From assembly GCF_000170855.1 (NCBI RefSeq), contig NZ_ABCQ01000026.1:1-57012 (forward strand): a stretch of 57,012 nucleotides of DNA, written 5' to 3'. The notes below the pieces were generated by a model, which did no database searches, was not told the origin of the DNA, and saw only the letters and a list, made by a program, of their open reading frames with translations. The stretch comes from Moritella sp. PE36. Its GTDB lineage: Bacteria > Pseudomonadota > Gammaproteobacteria > Enterobacterales > Moritellaceae. Of the stretch, positions 49,063-57,012 are shown piece by piece. A program made the position numbers and the translations under genes. The stretch's first letter is position 1. Each line of letters opens with the position of its first letter.

Positions 49063-50153
49063 TATGATTGCGCCTCAAAATTAATGCGTGGGTCGATCAT
49101 CATATAGGTAACATCACTGATTAACTTAATAACCAGCCCCATCAAGGTAAAGATATATAAGGTGCCAAACACCACCGGATAATCACGATTTATTACCGAC
49201 TCAAAGCCTAATAAACCCAGCCCGTCTAACGAGAAGATAATTTCTATCATCAATGAACCCGTAAAGAAAATACTGATCAACGCGGCCGGTAATCCGGCAA
49301 TCACTAATAACATCGCATTGCGAAATACATGACCGTATAACACCTGGTTTTCGGTAAGACCTTTGGCTCTTGCGGTGATCACATATTGTTTATTAATTTC
49401 ATCTAAAAAGGTATTTTTAGTCAGCAAGGTTAACGTGGCAAAGCTACTGATCACCGAAGCCAACACCGGTAATGCCAGATGCCAGAAGTAATCTTTGACT
49501 TTCCCAAACGTGGATAACTCATCGAAGTTAGCAGACGTTAAACCCCGTAATGGAAACCAATCAAAATAACTGCCACCAGCGAAAAGCACGATCAGTAATA
49601 ACGCAAACAGGAAGTTAGGAATAGCGAAACCAATCACGATCGCGCTTGAACTCCAAACATCGAAAGAAGAACCGTGAGTAACGGCTTTTTTTATCCCCAG
49701 CGGTATCGAAATAAGATACACCAAGATCGTCGTCCACAGTCCTAATGAAATCGAGACTGGTAACTTATCTAATATCAGATCAATCACCGAACTATCACGA
49801 AAAAAACTATCACCGAAATCGAATTTCAAATAGCTTTTAAGCAACAACCAATAGCGTTCGTATAAAGGTTTATCAAAACCATATAACCGTTCTAATTCCT
49901 TAATATATTCAGGATCAATACCTTGTGCACCTCGGTATTGTGACTGAGTACCATTGCTTAGATTCACTTTCACTTCGCCCTGACTACTGCCATCAACACG
50001 ACTGGTTGCAGAGGACTCAATGCCTTGTAATTTAGCCAACGACTGTTCAACAGGGCCGCCTGGGGCCGCTTGAATAATAATAAAATTAAGGGTGATGATA
50101 CCTAACAAAGTGGGGATCATTAACAAACAACGGCGTAGTATATAACTCCACAT
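49062..50153 (-). CDS. yejB: YejB, peptide ABC transporter permease
   Basis: Inner-membrane permease of 363 residues and the DppB/OppB-type partner of YejE. The N-terminus [20 protein letters not shown] is typical, followed by an extended periplasmic insert ([20 protein letters not shown]) found in YejB, then five helices and an EAA-type loop near [20 protein letters not shown]. The stop codon is shared with the yejE start. yejA ends 4 bases upstream, so all four genes are in one operon. Confidence 0.95.
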   Translation of the reverse strand: MWSYILRRCLLMIPTLLGIITLNFIIIQAAPGGPVEQSLAKLQGIESSATSRVDGSSQGEVKVNLSNGTQSQYRGAQGIDPEYIKELERLYGFDKPLYERYWLLLKSYLKFDFGDSFFRDSSVIDLILDKLPVSISLGLWTTILVYLISIPLGIKKAVTHGSSFDVWSSSAIVIGFAIPNFLFALLLIVLFAGGSYFDWFPLRGLTSANFDELSTFGKVKDYFWHLALPVLASVISSFATLTLLTKNTFLDEINKQYVITARAKGLTENQVLYGHVFRNAMLLVIAGLPAALISIFFTGSLMIEIIFSLDGLGLLGFESVINRDYPVVFGTLYIFTLMGLVIKLISDVTYMMIDPRINFEAQS

Positions 50154-50157
50154 TTAG

Positions 50158-51978
50158 CTAGTTTCCTTTATTGCTAGCGGTGTCTTTATACCACCAACTA
50201 TCGATAGCTAAACCGTACTTAGGTAGCTTTTCGGGACGGTGTATTTGCTGCCAGTACGCGACACGATAACTGCTAATATGCCATTGTGGGATCACCAAGT
50301 TTTTCCACAGTAAAACGCGGTCTAAAGCTTTCGTTGCGGTAACTAAGTTTTTACGATCAGTGGCATTAATCACCTTAGCCACCAACGCGTCGACAACCGG
50401 ATCTTGTAAGCCTATACGATTACGCGTCCCCGGCATATTGGCAAACTCACTGCCCCACATACTCAACTGTTCATTACCTGGCGAGAGGCTTTGCGCTTGT
50501 ATCAAGGTATAGATATCAAAATCAAAATTATTTAACCTGTTTATATACTGCGATACATCGACAATGCGGATCTCAGAGGCGACACCGATACGTTGTAAAT
50601 TTTTACGAAATGGCTGAATAACCCGTTCAAACGACGGACTATAAACCAAGAACTCCACACTAAATTGTTTGCCATTAGCATCAAGCATTTTACCTGACTT
50701 CAATGTCCAACCCGCTTGCTTGAATAACTTAATTGCTTGGCGCTGCTGTTTGCGCACGCGGCCATCGCCTTTGGTTTTATCTAATGTATAAACTTGGGTG
50801 AACAGTTCGGGCGGTAACTGCGCTTGAAAAGGCGCAAGCAAGGCTAACTCGTCCCCTTGGGGGATACCGGTTGCTGCCAACTCTGAATTACTAAAAAAAC
50901 TGTCAGAACGCTTGTACGCCCCATAAAACAGTGTCTTGTTTGTCCATTCGAAATCAAACATTAAACCGAGTGCTTTACGTACATTGGCATCTTTAAATTT
51001 GTCTCTACGTAAATTAAACCAAAATGCCTGCATACCTTGTGGATTCTGATGTTGGATCTCTTCTTTGATGATCTTACCGGAAGTAAATTGTTTGCCCTGA
51101 TAACCCGTCGCCCATTGTTTCGAAATATTTTCAGCTCTGAAATCCACGTCGCCAGCTTTGAACGCTTCAAAAGCAATGCTGCCATCTTTGTAATAATCAA
51201 AAATAATATGTTTAAAATTATAACGACCACGGTTAACCGGTAAGTCTTTTGCCCAATAGTCATCATTGCGCTGATAATCAATACTGCGTCCGGCATCAAA
51301 GGATTTGATGGTATATGGCCCAGAACCCAGCGGTATATTTAAGTTTGCCTTCGCAAAGTCTTTACCTTGCCAGTCTTTCTCCGAGAACACCGGAAGTTGT
51401 GCCAATATCAAGGCTAGCTCTTTATTTTTGTTATCTTTAAAACTAAATTTAATGACTGATTTACTTTCTACTTCAACCCTCGTTACCTCTTTATACTGCG
51501 CGCGTAACTGCGGTACACCTTTTTCGATCAAGACATTAAAAGTAAACTCAACATCACTCGCCGTTAGCTCACTACCATCAGAAAAGCGGGCATTGGGATT
51601 TAAGTGAAAACGTACCCAGCTGCGATCGTCCGGCACTTCAATGAACTCAGCGACTAAGCTATATAAGGTGAATGCTTCATCCCCGCTTTGCTGCATTAAG
51701 GTATCAAACAAATAGCCAGTACCATCAGCAGTGACACCTTTGACGATATAAGCGTTAAAATTATCAAAACTGCCCATCGCTGAACGGCGTAAAGACCCGG
51801 TACGAGGCGCGTTTAAATTAACATAATCGAAATGGGTAAAGCTGTTACCGTAGGCTGGTTCTCCATGCATCGCAATAGCATGACGTAGCGGTTCACTCGC
51901 ATTCGACGTTGCCAAGACAGATAGCGTGAAGAGCAGTGAACTGAGAGATAGTAATGCAGTACGAAGCAGTTTATTCAT
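50158..51978 (-). CDS. yejA: YejA, peptide-binding protein
   Basis: Periplasmic substrate-binding protein of the oligopeptide importer (SBP family 5, the DppA/OppA fold), 606 residues. A signal peptide (MNKLLRTALLSLSSLLFTLS to ASE) precedes the family N-terminus with HAIAMHGEPAYGNSFTHFDY. Typical segments are ARFSDGSELTASDVEFTFN, GSGPYTIKSFDAGRSIDYQR and VRKALGLMFDFEW. I chose the ATG at 51978 because AGGGAC lies before it and the signal starts there; an ATG eleven codons earlier includes that element as coding sequence. The promoter should lie in the 168 bases before the GGDEF-EAL gene. Confidence 0.95.
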   Translation of the reverse strand: MNKLLRTALLSLSSLLFTLSVLATSNASEPLRHAIAMHGEPAYGNSFTHFDYVNLNAPRTGSLRRSAMGSFDNFNAYIVKGVTADGTGYLFDTLMQQSGDEAFTLYSLVAEFIEVPDDRSWVRFHLNPNARFSDGSELTASDVEFTFNVLIEKGVPQLRAQYKEVTRVEVESKSVIKFSFKDNKNKELALILAQLPVFSEKDWQGKDFAKANLNIPLGSGPYTIKSFDAGRSIDYQRNDDYWAKDLPVNRGRYNFKHIIFDYYKDGSIAFEAFKAGDVDFRAENISKQWATGYQGKQFTSGKIIKEEIQHQNPQGMQAFWFNLRRDKFKDANVRKALGLMFDFEWTNKTLFYGAYKRSDSFFSNSELAATGIPQGDELALLAPFQAQLPPELFTQVYTLDKTKGDGRVRKQQRQAIKLFKQAGWTLKSGKMLDANGKQFSVEFLVYSPSFERVIQPFRKNLQRIGVASEIRIVDVSQYINRLNNFDFDIYTLIQAQSLSPGNEQLSMWGSEFANMPGTRNRIGLQDPVVDALVAKVINATDRKNLVTATKALDRVLLWKNLVIPQWHISSYRVAYWQQIHRPEKLPKYGLAIDSWWYKDTASNKGN

Positions 51979-52146
51979 GGCTAGGTCCCTTTGCCAGATA
52001 AAAGTAGTCATTCAATTTACTTACTAAAATAATAGCATTTAACTGTAATTAACAAGGATATAGATGCGAAAGATACAAAAATGTTCACCTTATATCCATA
52101 TTTATTACATTAGGGTTATAACCTACACGTTGTAAATGACACCAAG

Positions 52147-54030
52147 CTATCCTTGCAGGCGTCTAACATAAAGCGCGAGGTTTTCGCCAGTGAGTGGCTT
52201 ACTGGCATAAAAACCTTGGTAAAAACTGCATTGCTGGCGTTGTAAAAATTCCAACTGCTGGCGGCTTTCAACCCCTTCAGCGGTAACATTAAAACCCATG
52301 TGTTTTGCCATCGCCAATACCGCTTCCACAATCGCCATATCAGAGACGTTATAAGGTATGCCTTGAATAAATGAGCGATCAATTTTCAGTTCATTGGCAG
52401 GCAAGCGTTTTAAGTAACTTAACGACGAATAACCCACACCGAAATCATCGACAGCAAAACTGACACCGATATTTTTCAGATCGGTCATTTTACGGATAGC
52501 GTCTTCGGCATGCTCAATCACCACAGACTCGGTGATCTCTAAGTTTAATTGCATCGGGTCCATGCCGGTCTCATCCAATACCATCAATACCGAATCAACA
52601 AAGTTATTATCATGAAATTGTCGGGTGCTCACGTTCACCGATAATTGCGGTACATTAACGCCTTGTAATTGCCATTCAACAAATTGACGACACGCGGCCT
52701 GCAGAACCCATATACCGATATCAATAATCAGATCGGTCTCTTCAGCAATCGGAATAAATTCGGCAGGCGAGATTTGTTGTTTCCCGCCTAAATGCCAACG
52801 TACTAAGGCTTCAACACCAATAATATCGCCATTTTGCACCATATGCTGAGGTTGGTAATGTAAAAACAGTTCATTTTTAGCGATCGCACTTTTCAGGCAA
52901 TTATAAATATGTAACCGTTTATCCGCTTTACGCTGCATTTTTACATCAAAGAAATACACTTTCTTACGGCCATTCGATTTCGCTTGATACATAGCCGTAT
53001 CAGCTTGTTTTAATAAATCATCGGCATGTTGATCTTTGCTTGGAAATAAGGTGACACCAATACTCGCACCAATATACAAGGCTTGTCCTTTGTATAAATA
53101 CGGCTGAGAAATACGCTCAATTAACTGCTCTGCCAGTAAATTCGCGTGTTGTTCGGCATGCATTGGGTTTTCCGATAAATCAGGTAACAAAATGACAAAT
53201 TCGTCACCACCGAGGCGAGCAATAAAATCTTCTGGTCGGGGTATTTCTTTTAATCGCTCTGCAACCTCAACCAATATGCCGTCACCCACAGCATGTCCCA
53301 ATGAATCATTAATGGCTTTAAAAAAATCCAGATCAATAAATAAAAGCGCCCCTACCACCTGATTAGTTTTGGCTAACTGGTACTGTGTTTCTATGGTTTG
53401 ATTTAATAATCGTCGATTAGCAAGACCGGTTAACGAATCAAAAAATGCCAAACGATGAAACTCTTCTTGCGATTGACTCGCGGTGAGCATAGATAATCCA
53501 TAGCATAATTCATTATCCATCAAGCGGAAATTACGTTGTATTAGCGATCCGATAGCATGACAAAAAGACAAGGTTACGCTCGACGGAACATCACTCTCGA
53601 TGACGCCATTAAAGTTAATCACACCAATACAGTCATTATGATTAAATAATGGGATAGTTAAATTGGTCGTTTTTAAACAATCGTCCTTGGCAATAATTTG
53701 AACAACCTCGCCGCGTGCGTGCAACTGCGATAGTTCGGTCATATTAAAGACGTGATTGGGATTAACACGACTAAGGTACTGTGGCAATAACGGGATAAGA
53801 TTATCGAACGTGTCGGTAAACAACTGAATATTTACATCAACAAGGCTTAATGATTGTTTAGTTTCGTTGACTATATCATCGACAAAACCAACAAATTCAT
53901 CACTGCCACACCAATCTATGACGGTTAATTGTAATAACACATGGTTTAGCTGTGCAGGCCTAGCAACAAATTCGTCATGTGAGGGAGTTATATTACATTT
54001 ATCAGGCATATTATACGGTTCAATAATCAT
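52147..54030 (-). CDS. GGDEF-EAL cyclic-di-GMP protein with a GAF-like N-terminus
   Basis: A soluble 627-residue protein. The N-terminal 170 residues are GAF-like by pattern (VVQIIAKDDCLKTTNLTIPL and HNDCIGVINFNG). The GGDEF domain keeps its active motif (RLGGDEFVILL). The EAL domain keeps EAL (GVEALVRWH), the NLEITES segment and DDFGVGYSS, so phosphodiesterase activity is plausible. The I-site RxxD before GGDEF is not evident. It may be bifunctional, or one domain may regulate the other. ATGs at 54030 and 54009 are both possible starts, neither with a clear Shine-Dalgarno sequence. It stands alone between yejA and raiA. Confidence 0.92.
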   Translation of the reverse strand: MIIEPYNMPDKCNITPSHDEFVARPAQLNHVLLQLTVIDWCGSDEFVGFVDDIVNETKQSLSLVDVNIQLFTDTFDNLIPLLPQYLSRVNPNHVFNMTELSQLHARGEVVQIIAKDDCLKTTNLTIPLFNHNDCIGVINFNGVIESDVPSSVTLSFCHAIGSLIQRNFRLMDNELCYGLSMLTASQSQEEFHRLAFFDSLTGLANRRLLNQTIETQYQLAKTNQVVGALLFIDLDFFKAINDSLGHAVGDGILVEVAERLKEIPRPEDFIARLGGDEFVILLPDLSENPMHAEQHANLLAEQLIERISQPYLYKGQALYIGASIGVTLFPSKDQHADDLLKQADTAMYQAKSNGRKKVYFFDVKMQRKADKRLHIYNCLKSAIAKNELFLHYQPQHMVQNGDIIGVEALVRWHLGGKQQISPAEFIPIAEETDLIIDIGIWVLQAACRQFVEWQLQGVNVPQLSVNVSTRQFHDNNFVDSVLMVLDETGMDPMQLNLEITESVVIEHAEDAIRKMTDLKNIGVSFAVDDFGVGYSSLSYLKRLPANELKIDRSFIQGIPYNVSDMAIVEAVLAMAKHMGFNVTAEGVESRQQLEFLQRQQCSFYQGFYASKPLTGENLALYVRRLQG

Positions 54031-54241
54031 TTGATTTTATCAGCTATGGACTAGGCATAATGCCTAAGCAGGCGGTAGAAGACAATAAATATAACGAAAA
54101 CACCTATAAATGATTAGCTCGTCACACTTTTTATGCATTTAAAAAACTAAATTAACAAACGTGATACGGATCACTTTTTTAAAAGCTGAAAGTCGTATTC
54201 TGAAGTTGAACCAAATAATGTAATTACCCAAGGAGATGTCT

Positions 54242-54628
54242 ATGACATTTGAAATAACCAGTAAAGAAATTAAAGTTACGGCTCCTATGCACGAAAAACT
54301 TGCGATGAAATATGCGAAGCTAGAACGCTTCAATATTCCAATGATTAATCCGCACGTAACGATCAGTAAAGACAAGAATAACGTTAAAAAACTTGAGGCT
54401 AGCATTCATCTTCCACAAGGCCAACTACTCGCAGTTTCTGAAGGAGAAGATCTTTACGCTGCAATTACGATTTTAGGCCAAAAGCTAGAGCGTCAATTAA
54501 ATAAATACAGCGAAAAACACTCCGCGCATAAAAGCGGTAAAGAGCAGTGTCGCGCAGGTGTTATTAGTGGTGAAGAACTCCCTGCCGAAAAGATTTCTGA
54601 CGACGAGTTAGAGCTCGCAGAATACTAA
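54242..54628 (+). CDS. raiA: RaiA, ribosome-associated inhibitor
   Basis: Stationary-phase factor (YfiA) that binds the 30S decoding region and holds ribosomes as inactive 70S monomers. The 128-residue protein has the family N-terminus FEITSKEIKVTAPMHEKLA, then AKLERFNIPMINPHVTISKD and AAITILGQKLERQLNK, with a charged acidic C-terminal tail (DDELELAEY). I chose the ATG at 54242 because AAGGAG ends 6 bases before it; an ATG at 54236 abuts that element directly. The position next to pheA and tyrA is the same as in E. coli. A chloroplast-type long tail is absent. Confidence 0.95.
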   Translation: MTFEITSKEIKVTAPMHEKLAMKYAKLERFNIPMINPHVTISKDKNNVKKLEASIHLPQGQLLAVSEGEDLYAAITILGQKLERQLNKYSEKHSAHKSGKEQCRAGVISGEELPAEKISDDELELAEY

Positions 54629-54691
54629 TAAAAAGTACTAACAAAGAGTACTAACATTTTCTGTTTCCCACGTTAATACGGGAACAACAAT

Positions 54692-54717
54692 AAGCGCAGC
54701 ATAGGACTGCGCTTTTT
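54692..54717 (+). terminator. Terminator between raiA and pheA
   Basis: AAGCGCAG (54692-54699) pairs with CTGCGCTT (54707-54714), followed by Ts. A preceding hairpin (TTCCC/GGGAA, near 54665-54684) may add to it. No phenylalanine-rich leader peptide is visible, so this is read as a simple terminator and not a pheL-type attenuator. Confidence 0.8.
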
Positions 54718-54856
54718 TATTTCCGCAGTTTGCCCCCAGACACCTTGACTTTGCCTCGCTAGATAAATAAATTAAACCATCAATTAAAAATAAATGTGCA
54801 CTATTAGGCATATATATCCACATAACTTTATAGAATACGCACAAGGATCCTATTTC

Positions 54857-56023
54857 ATGGCAGACCTCAACGATATTAGAACTCGCATTACCACGCTGGA
54901 TAATAATTTATTAAGACTATTATCCGAACGCAGAGAATTAGCCATCGAAGTGGCAAAAAGCAAGCAATCGACGAGTAAACCAGTACGCGATCAAGATCGT
55001 GAACAGCAACTACTAGTGCGTTTAATTAACCAAGGTCGTGAACTTGGCCTTGATAGCAACTACATCATGAACATTTACCATACAGTTCTTGAAGATTCAG
55101 TATTATTACAGCAAGCCTTTTTACAAGAAATTAAAAATCCAAATGCCGCGGTACCAGTCGCACGCGTTGCTTTTCTAGGTGACAAAGGCTCTTATTCAAA
55201 CCTCGCGTGTAAAAAGTACTTTGCACGTCAAGATGACCGCTTAGTCGAATTAGGCTTCCCGACATTCCAACAAATCATCACGGCGGTAGAAAAAGGTCAA
55301 GCTGACTACGGCATGCTACCCATTGAAAATACCTCTTCAGGTAGCATTAATGATGTTTACGATCTATTGCAACACACCACGTTATCGATTGTTGGTGAAC
55401 TAACACAACCAATTGAACACAGTTTGATCACTACCTGTGATACAGACTTATCAAAAATTAAAACGATCTATGCGCATCCACAACCGTTTGCCCAATGTTC
55501 ATTGTTTTTAAGTGCCCATCCACACATTAAAATTGAGTTTGTGGACAGTTCGTCAGCTGCGATGGTGAAAGTAAAAGAGCTTAACAGCGAAGAAGCTGCT
55601 GCAATTGGTAGCATCACCGGTGGCGAACTGTATGGTTTGAAACCAATTCGTACCGGTCTTGCAAATCAAACCGAAAACTACAGCCGCTTTATTGTGGTAG
55701 CACGTAAACCCGTTGATGTTGCAGTACAAATCCCAGCAAAAACCACCTTCACAATGTCAACAGGCCAACAAGCGGGTTGCTTAGTTGAAGCATTGTTAGT
55801 ATTACGCGAAGAAGGCGTAACGATGACGAAATTAGAATCGCGTCCAATTCAAGGTAACCCTTGGGAAGAAATGTTCTATATTGATGTCGCGGCTAATTTA
55901 CAATCAGAAAAAATGAAAAATGTAATTAAACAACTCACCCGTATTACCCATCAAATAAAGATATTGGGTTGTTATCCAAGTGAAGATGTAGCAGCAACTG
56001 ATGTACCTGAAGATTTACTGTAA
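54857..56023 (+). CDS. pheA: PheA, chorismate mutase/prephenate dehydratase
   Basis: The P-protein: converts chorismate to prephenate and prephenate to phenylpyruvate for phenylalanine synthesis. The 388 residues contain an N-terminal chorismate mutase helix domain (DIRTRITTLDNNLLRLLSER, residues 5-24), a prephenate dehydratase domain from about 105 (VAFLGDKGSYSNLACKKYF, then YGMLPIENTSSGSINDVYD), and a C-terminal ACT domain for phenylalanine feedback (about 295-385, with TKLESRPIQGNPWEEMFYID). I chose the ATG at 54857, with AAGGA 10 bases upstream, over an in-frame ATG at 54794, to match the E. coli length of 386. It converges on tyrA. Confidence 0.97.
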   Translation: MADLNDIRTRITTLDNNLLRLLSERRELAIEVAKSKQSTSKPVRDQDREQQLLVRLINQGRELGLDSNYIMNIYHTVLEDSVLLQQAFLQEIKNPNAAVPVARVAFLGDKGSYSNLACKKYFARQDDRLVELGFPTFQQIITAVEKGQADYGMLPIENTSSGSINDVYDLLQHTTLSIVGELTQPIEHSLITTCDTDLSKIKTIYAHPQPFAQCSLFLSAHPHIKIEFVDSSSAAMVKVKELNSEEAAAIGSITGGELYGLKPIRTGLANQTENYSRFIVVARKPVDVAVQIPAKTTFTMSTGQQAGCLVEALLVLREEGVTMTKLESRPIQGNPWEEMFYIDVAANLQSEKMKNVIKQLTRITHQIKILGCYPSEDVAATDVPEDLL

Positions 56024-56084
56024 GTTATTGATGCTATTTAACCGTTACAATTAACAGATAAATAGCGGATTAAAACAAACGCAT

Positions 56085-56115
56085 AAAAAAAGAGCATCAT
56101 CAAGATGCTCTTTTT
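56085..56115. terminator. Bidirectional terminator between pheA and tyrA
   Basis: A perfect 12-bp stem (AAAAAGAGCATC/GATGCTCTTTTT) with a 5-base loop, A-run on the left and T-run on the right, serving both convergent genes. Confidence 0.92.
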
Positions 56116-56155
56116 ATTTGTCTGTTATTAGCGATGCTATTAATTAACTCACGAA

Positions 56156-57012
56156 CTAATTATCAACATTAACAAACTGACGGTTATCATTTGCTTGTAA
56201 CAACAGGTTACGGCTTTCTCGCAAGAACTGGGTTGAATAATCACCAAACCAATCAGAGACCATTTCAAACGAGCGAATAAAGCCATCTTTATCATTACGC
56301 TCTAACATTTCAGCGGCTTGCATAAAGCGTTCGGCATAACGACGGATCATCGCGACGTTATTATCTGACGCTAAAATAATGTCTGCATATAACGTTGGGT
56401 CTTGGGCAAACAGACGCCCTACCATGGCTAATTCTAAGCGATAAATAGGTGAACTCAGATCCAGTAATTGCTGTATATCTGGATTCTCTTCCGCTAAATG
56501 CGCACCGTATACAAACGTAGTAAAGTGACGTAAGGCTTGGATCAAAGTCATCGCTTCATCATGTTGCTTGGCATCAACATCATAAATACGCGCGCCCCAG
56601 ATCTGCATTTGCTCTAACAGCCACTGGTATTGCTCTTTACCACGGCCATCACAACACACAATCACTTGTTTCGCCAGATTACCAACATCAGGGCCAAACA
56701 TCGGATGTAAACCGACCACAGGGCCTTGGTGAGCATTAAGCATTGCTTGTAAGGGTTTACTTTTAATACTGGTAATATCAGCCAATACGCAATCTTTTGG
56801 TAAACAGCCTAATTTAGCAATAATGGTTTCGGTTAGGTTAATTGGCACTGATACCACCACCAGCCCGGCATTGGCAAATAACGCATCCGCATTATCCCAA
56901 TCACCTTGCTCGAGAATATCAACCTGATAACCAGACAGACGGAACATGCGTACAAACAGCATACCCAATTTACCCGCACCACCAATCACCACGATACGGC
57001 CAAGGTCTGGCT
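56156..57012 (-). CDS. tyrA: TyrA, prephenate dehydrogenase part (5' end outside window)
   Basis: The C-terminal 285 residues of the T-protein, which oxidises prephenate to hydroxyphenylpyruvate in tyrosine synthesis. The frame stays open to the window edge (PDLGRI precedes [10 protein letters not shown]), so the N-terminal chorismate mutase domain lies outside the window. Visible are the NAD-binding GGAGKLG, the HPMFGPD segment, [12 protein letters not shown], and FGDYSTQF with [12 protein letters not shown] at the end. The GTG near the start of the longest local frame is not a real start. It converges on pheA across a strong terminator. Confidence 0.95.
   Translation of the reverse strand, partial: PDLGRIVVIGGAGKLGMLFVRMFRLSGYQVDILEQGDWDNADALFANAGLVVVSVPINLTETIIAKLGCLPKDCVLADITSIKSKPLQAMLNAHQGPVVGLHPMFGPDVGNLAKQVIVCCDGRGKEQYQWLLEQMQIWGARIYDVDAKQHDEAMTLIQALRHFTTFVYGAHLAEENPDIQQLLDLSSPIYRLELAMVGRLFAQDPTLYADIILASDNNVAMIRRYAERFMQAAEMLERNDKDGFIRSFEMVSDWFGDYSTQFLRESRNLLLQANDNRQFVNVDN

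Noticed and set aside
54629-54856. pheL-type attenuator before pheA
   Set aside because: No phenylalanine-rich leader peptide with a start codon is present, and the terminator lies closer to raiA.

Overview
The window is chromosomal DNA of a marine gammaproteobacterium. Gene content and protein flavour (NorVWR, ArcB, GltBD, MtnN-CobD-BtuF, YejABEF, RaiA-PheA-TyrA, DUF2333, DUF2947, DUF3581, DUF481) fit the Alteromonadales/Vibrionales neighbourhood, and Moritella or a close relative is my best guess. That is an inference from remembered protein similarity, not a search result. The DNA is AT-rich, densely coding and mostly housekeeping. I see no rRNA, tRNA, CRISPR array, prophage or full insertion sequence.

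Layout. 1-3.1 kb: end of a DUF2333 gene, a YbbO-like short-chain dehydrogenase and an M32 carboxypeptidase. 3.2-8.9 kb: a chemoreceptor-like protein, then the nitric-oxide detoxification module norVW with divergent norR. The gap between norV and norR shows three NorR-type sites, an IHF match and a sigma-54 promoter. 8.9-14.7 kb: a large Ig-like outer-membrane lipoprotein paired with a FadL-type porin, then a metallo-beta-lactamase-fold lipoprotein. 15-25.3 kb: an OmpA-like protein resembling PdsO, a universal stress protein, a cytochrome P450, YheT, DUF2947, YchJ, PurU, small unknowns, an Lrp-type regulator, a FabH-type synthase and a Kazal-like lipoprotein. 25.4-31.2 kb: cls overlapping arcB, and a PAS-GGDEF diguanylate cyclase. 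31.7-37.6 kb: gltBD. 37.8-41.7 kb: a DUF481 protein, mtnN, a CobD/CbiB-like gene and btuF. 41.6-44.8 kb: two same-orientation copies of a MITE-like repeat bracket an orphan Wzz/GumC-type chain-length protein and an unrecognised secreted protein. 44.8-54 kb: a second chemoreceptor, the yejABEF peptide importer and a GGDEF-EAL protein. 54.2 kb to the end: raiA, pheA and convergent tyrA, cut by the window edge.

How the parts work together. NorV reduces NO with electrons from NADH via NorW, and NorR with sigma-54 switches the pair on. ArcB senses respiratory state. GltBD assimilates ammonia. MtnN clears methylthioadenosine and S-adenosylhomocysteine, and its neighbours serve corrinoid salvage. 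YejABEF imports peptides. RaiA protects idle ribosomes beside the phenylalanine and tyrosine branch enzymes.

The least ordinary part is the MITE-bracketed 41.6-44.8 kb segment. There, repeat ends supply the last codons and stop of btuF and abut the stop of the second chemoreceptor gene. An 18-base end of the same repeat lies just after the stop of the universal stress gene near 16.5 kb. Many start codons below were moved inward from the longest open frame, on Shine-Dalgarno position and family N-termini.
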